Position numbers and translations under genes: made by a program. The notes beneath the pieces are model-generated. The model was not told the DNA's origin. It saw nothing but the letters and a program-made list of their open reading frames with translations, and made no database searches. From Tsukamurella asaccharolytica (GTDB lineage Bacteria; Actinomycetota; Actinomycetes; Mycobacteriales; Mycobacteriaceae), in contig NZ_VIGW01000002.1 in the NCBI RefSeq assembly GCF_007858435.1, forward strand, positions 124,001 through 188,000: 64,000 nt of DNA, given 5' to 3'. Shown piece by piece: positions 63,585 to 64,000 of this stretch. How positions within the stretch are numbered: the first letter of the stretch is position 1; each line of letters starts with the position of its first letter.

Positions 63585-64000
63585 CTACGCGGTCTCGCCG
63601 GGCGTCGTGCCCGACGAGGCGTCGGCCACCAGGGCCGGCACGGCGTCGTCGGACTTCTCCAGGTCGATCGCGGGCTTGGGCTTGCCGGTGAAGGTGAACT
63701 TCGCGTCCTCGCCCTTGCTCTCGCCGTCCCAGCCCTCAACGTCGACCTCGATGATCTGGCCCGCGGAGATCTCACCGAACAGGATCTTCTCGGACAGCGC
63801 GTCCTCGATCTCCCGCTGGATGGTGCGGCGCAGCGGCCGGGCGCCGAGGACCGGGTCGAAGCCGCGCTTGGCGAGCAGCGCCTTCGCCTGATCGCTGACC
63901 TCGAGGCCCATGTCCTTGTTCTTCAGCGCGCCGCCCACACGGTTGAGCATCAGGTCGACCATCTCGATGATCTGATCCCGCGTGAGCTGGTGGAACACGA
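63585..64000 (-). CDS. clpC1: ATP-dependent Clp protease ATPase subunit ClpC1 (5' part outside window)
   Basis: The frame is open to the window end, so only the last ~138 residues are seen: the end of the second AAA+ module and the D2-small domain. Motifs: QLTRDQIIEMVDLMLNRVGG, LLAKRGFDPVLGARPLRRTI (sensor-2 Gly-Ala-Arg) and QREIEDALSEKILFGEISAG, then an acidic tail ending in ASSGTTPGETA. ClpC1 unfolds substrates for ClpP1P2. It corresponds to Rv3596c. Confidence 0.95.
   Translation of the reverse strand, partial: VFHQLTRDQIIEMVDLMLNRVGGALKNKDMGLEVSDQAKALLAKRGFDPVLGARPLRRTIQREIEDALSEKILFGEISAGQIIEVDVEGWDGESKGEDAKFTFTGKPKPAIDLEKSDDAVPALVADASSGTTPGETA

Overview
The window is high-GC chromosomal DNA of a mycolic-acid actinobacterium (order Mycobacteriales). 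Evidence for this includes mycothiol synthesis (mshA), the CarD RNA-polymerase regulator, DisA, the MhuD-type haem oxygenase, LGFP repeats, the 33-residue ribosomal protein bS22, GTG starts and many -10 hexamers placed 6-8 nt before a start codon (probable leaderless mRNAs). Gene order follows two blocks of Mycobacterium tuberculosis (Rv0501-Rv0486 and Rv3579c-Rv3596c). A Tsukamurella-like genus is my best guess from overall character; no marker here proves it.

Layout. 1-12 kb, minus strand: conserved core block, with a GalE2-like epimerase (cut by the window edge), bS22, a BldC-like HTH protein, proC, an Rv0499-like thioesterase, an Rv0498-like TIM-barrel isomerase, an Rv0497-like membrane protein, ppx, an Rv0495c-like gene on the plus strand, regX3-senX3, a small GNAT protein and gpmA. 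One unusual two-domain gene (7491-8735) sits inside this block. 12-38.8 kb: accessory region between gpmA and the YbjN-mshA pair. It starts with two decayed divergent genes and holds an F420-type oxidoreductase, MFS pumps, LysR, tam, membrane esterases around a NarL-type two-component system, DUF418, a guanidinium exporter under a guanidine-III riboswitch, DUF1269 and DUF1345 proteins, a PucR-linked cluster of three hydrolases, CsbD, an LGFP lipoprotein, an aldo/keto reductase and nagB. 38.8-47.3 kb: YbjN, mshA, a hydrolase, pirin, an NTF2-like protein, a zinc ABC operon with a Zur-like box and a coupled pxpA, and a TetR. 47.3-64 kb: second conserved block with rlmB, cysS, ispF, ispD, carD, lpqE, radA, disA, an Rv3587c-like protein, canB and mutY. 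Then come an accessory insert (SDR, epimerase, TetR with a 28-bp palindrome, DsbA-like, nei), an Rv3591c-like hydrolase, mhuD, an HsaB-like flavin reductase and the 3' end of clpC1.

How the parts work together. carD-ispD-ispF-cysS-rlmB form one tightly packed minus-strand unit covering transcription control, isoprenoid precursors and translation. radA-disA form the plus-strand DNA-integrity/c-di-AMP unit, and mutY and nei add base-excision repair. The zinc operon encodes binding protein, ATPase and permease with overlapping stops and starts. Several accessory genes carry their own palindromic operators.

Most notable: the guanidine-III riboswitch, whose helix differs from the known example by compensated base pairs; an 18-bp palindromic repeat found four times, as inverted pairs in two intergenic regions; the C1q-like fusion protein; ispD with no ATG, GTG or TTG start; and the decayed TetR/methyltransferase locus.
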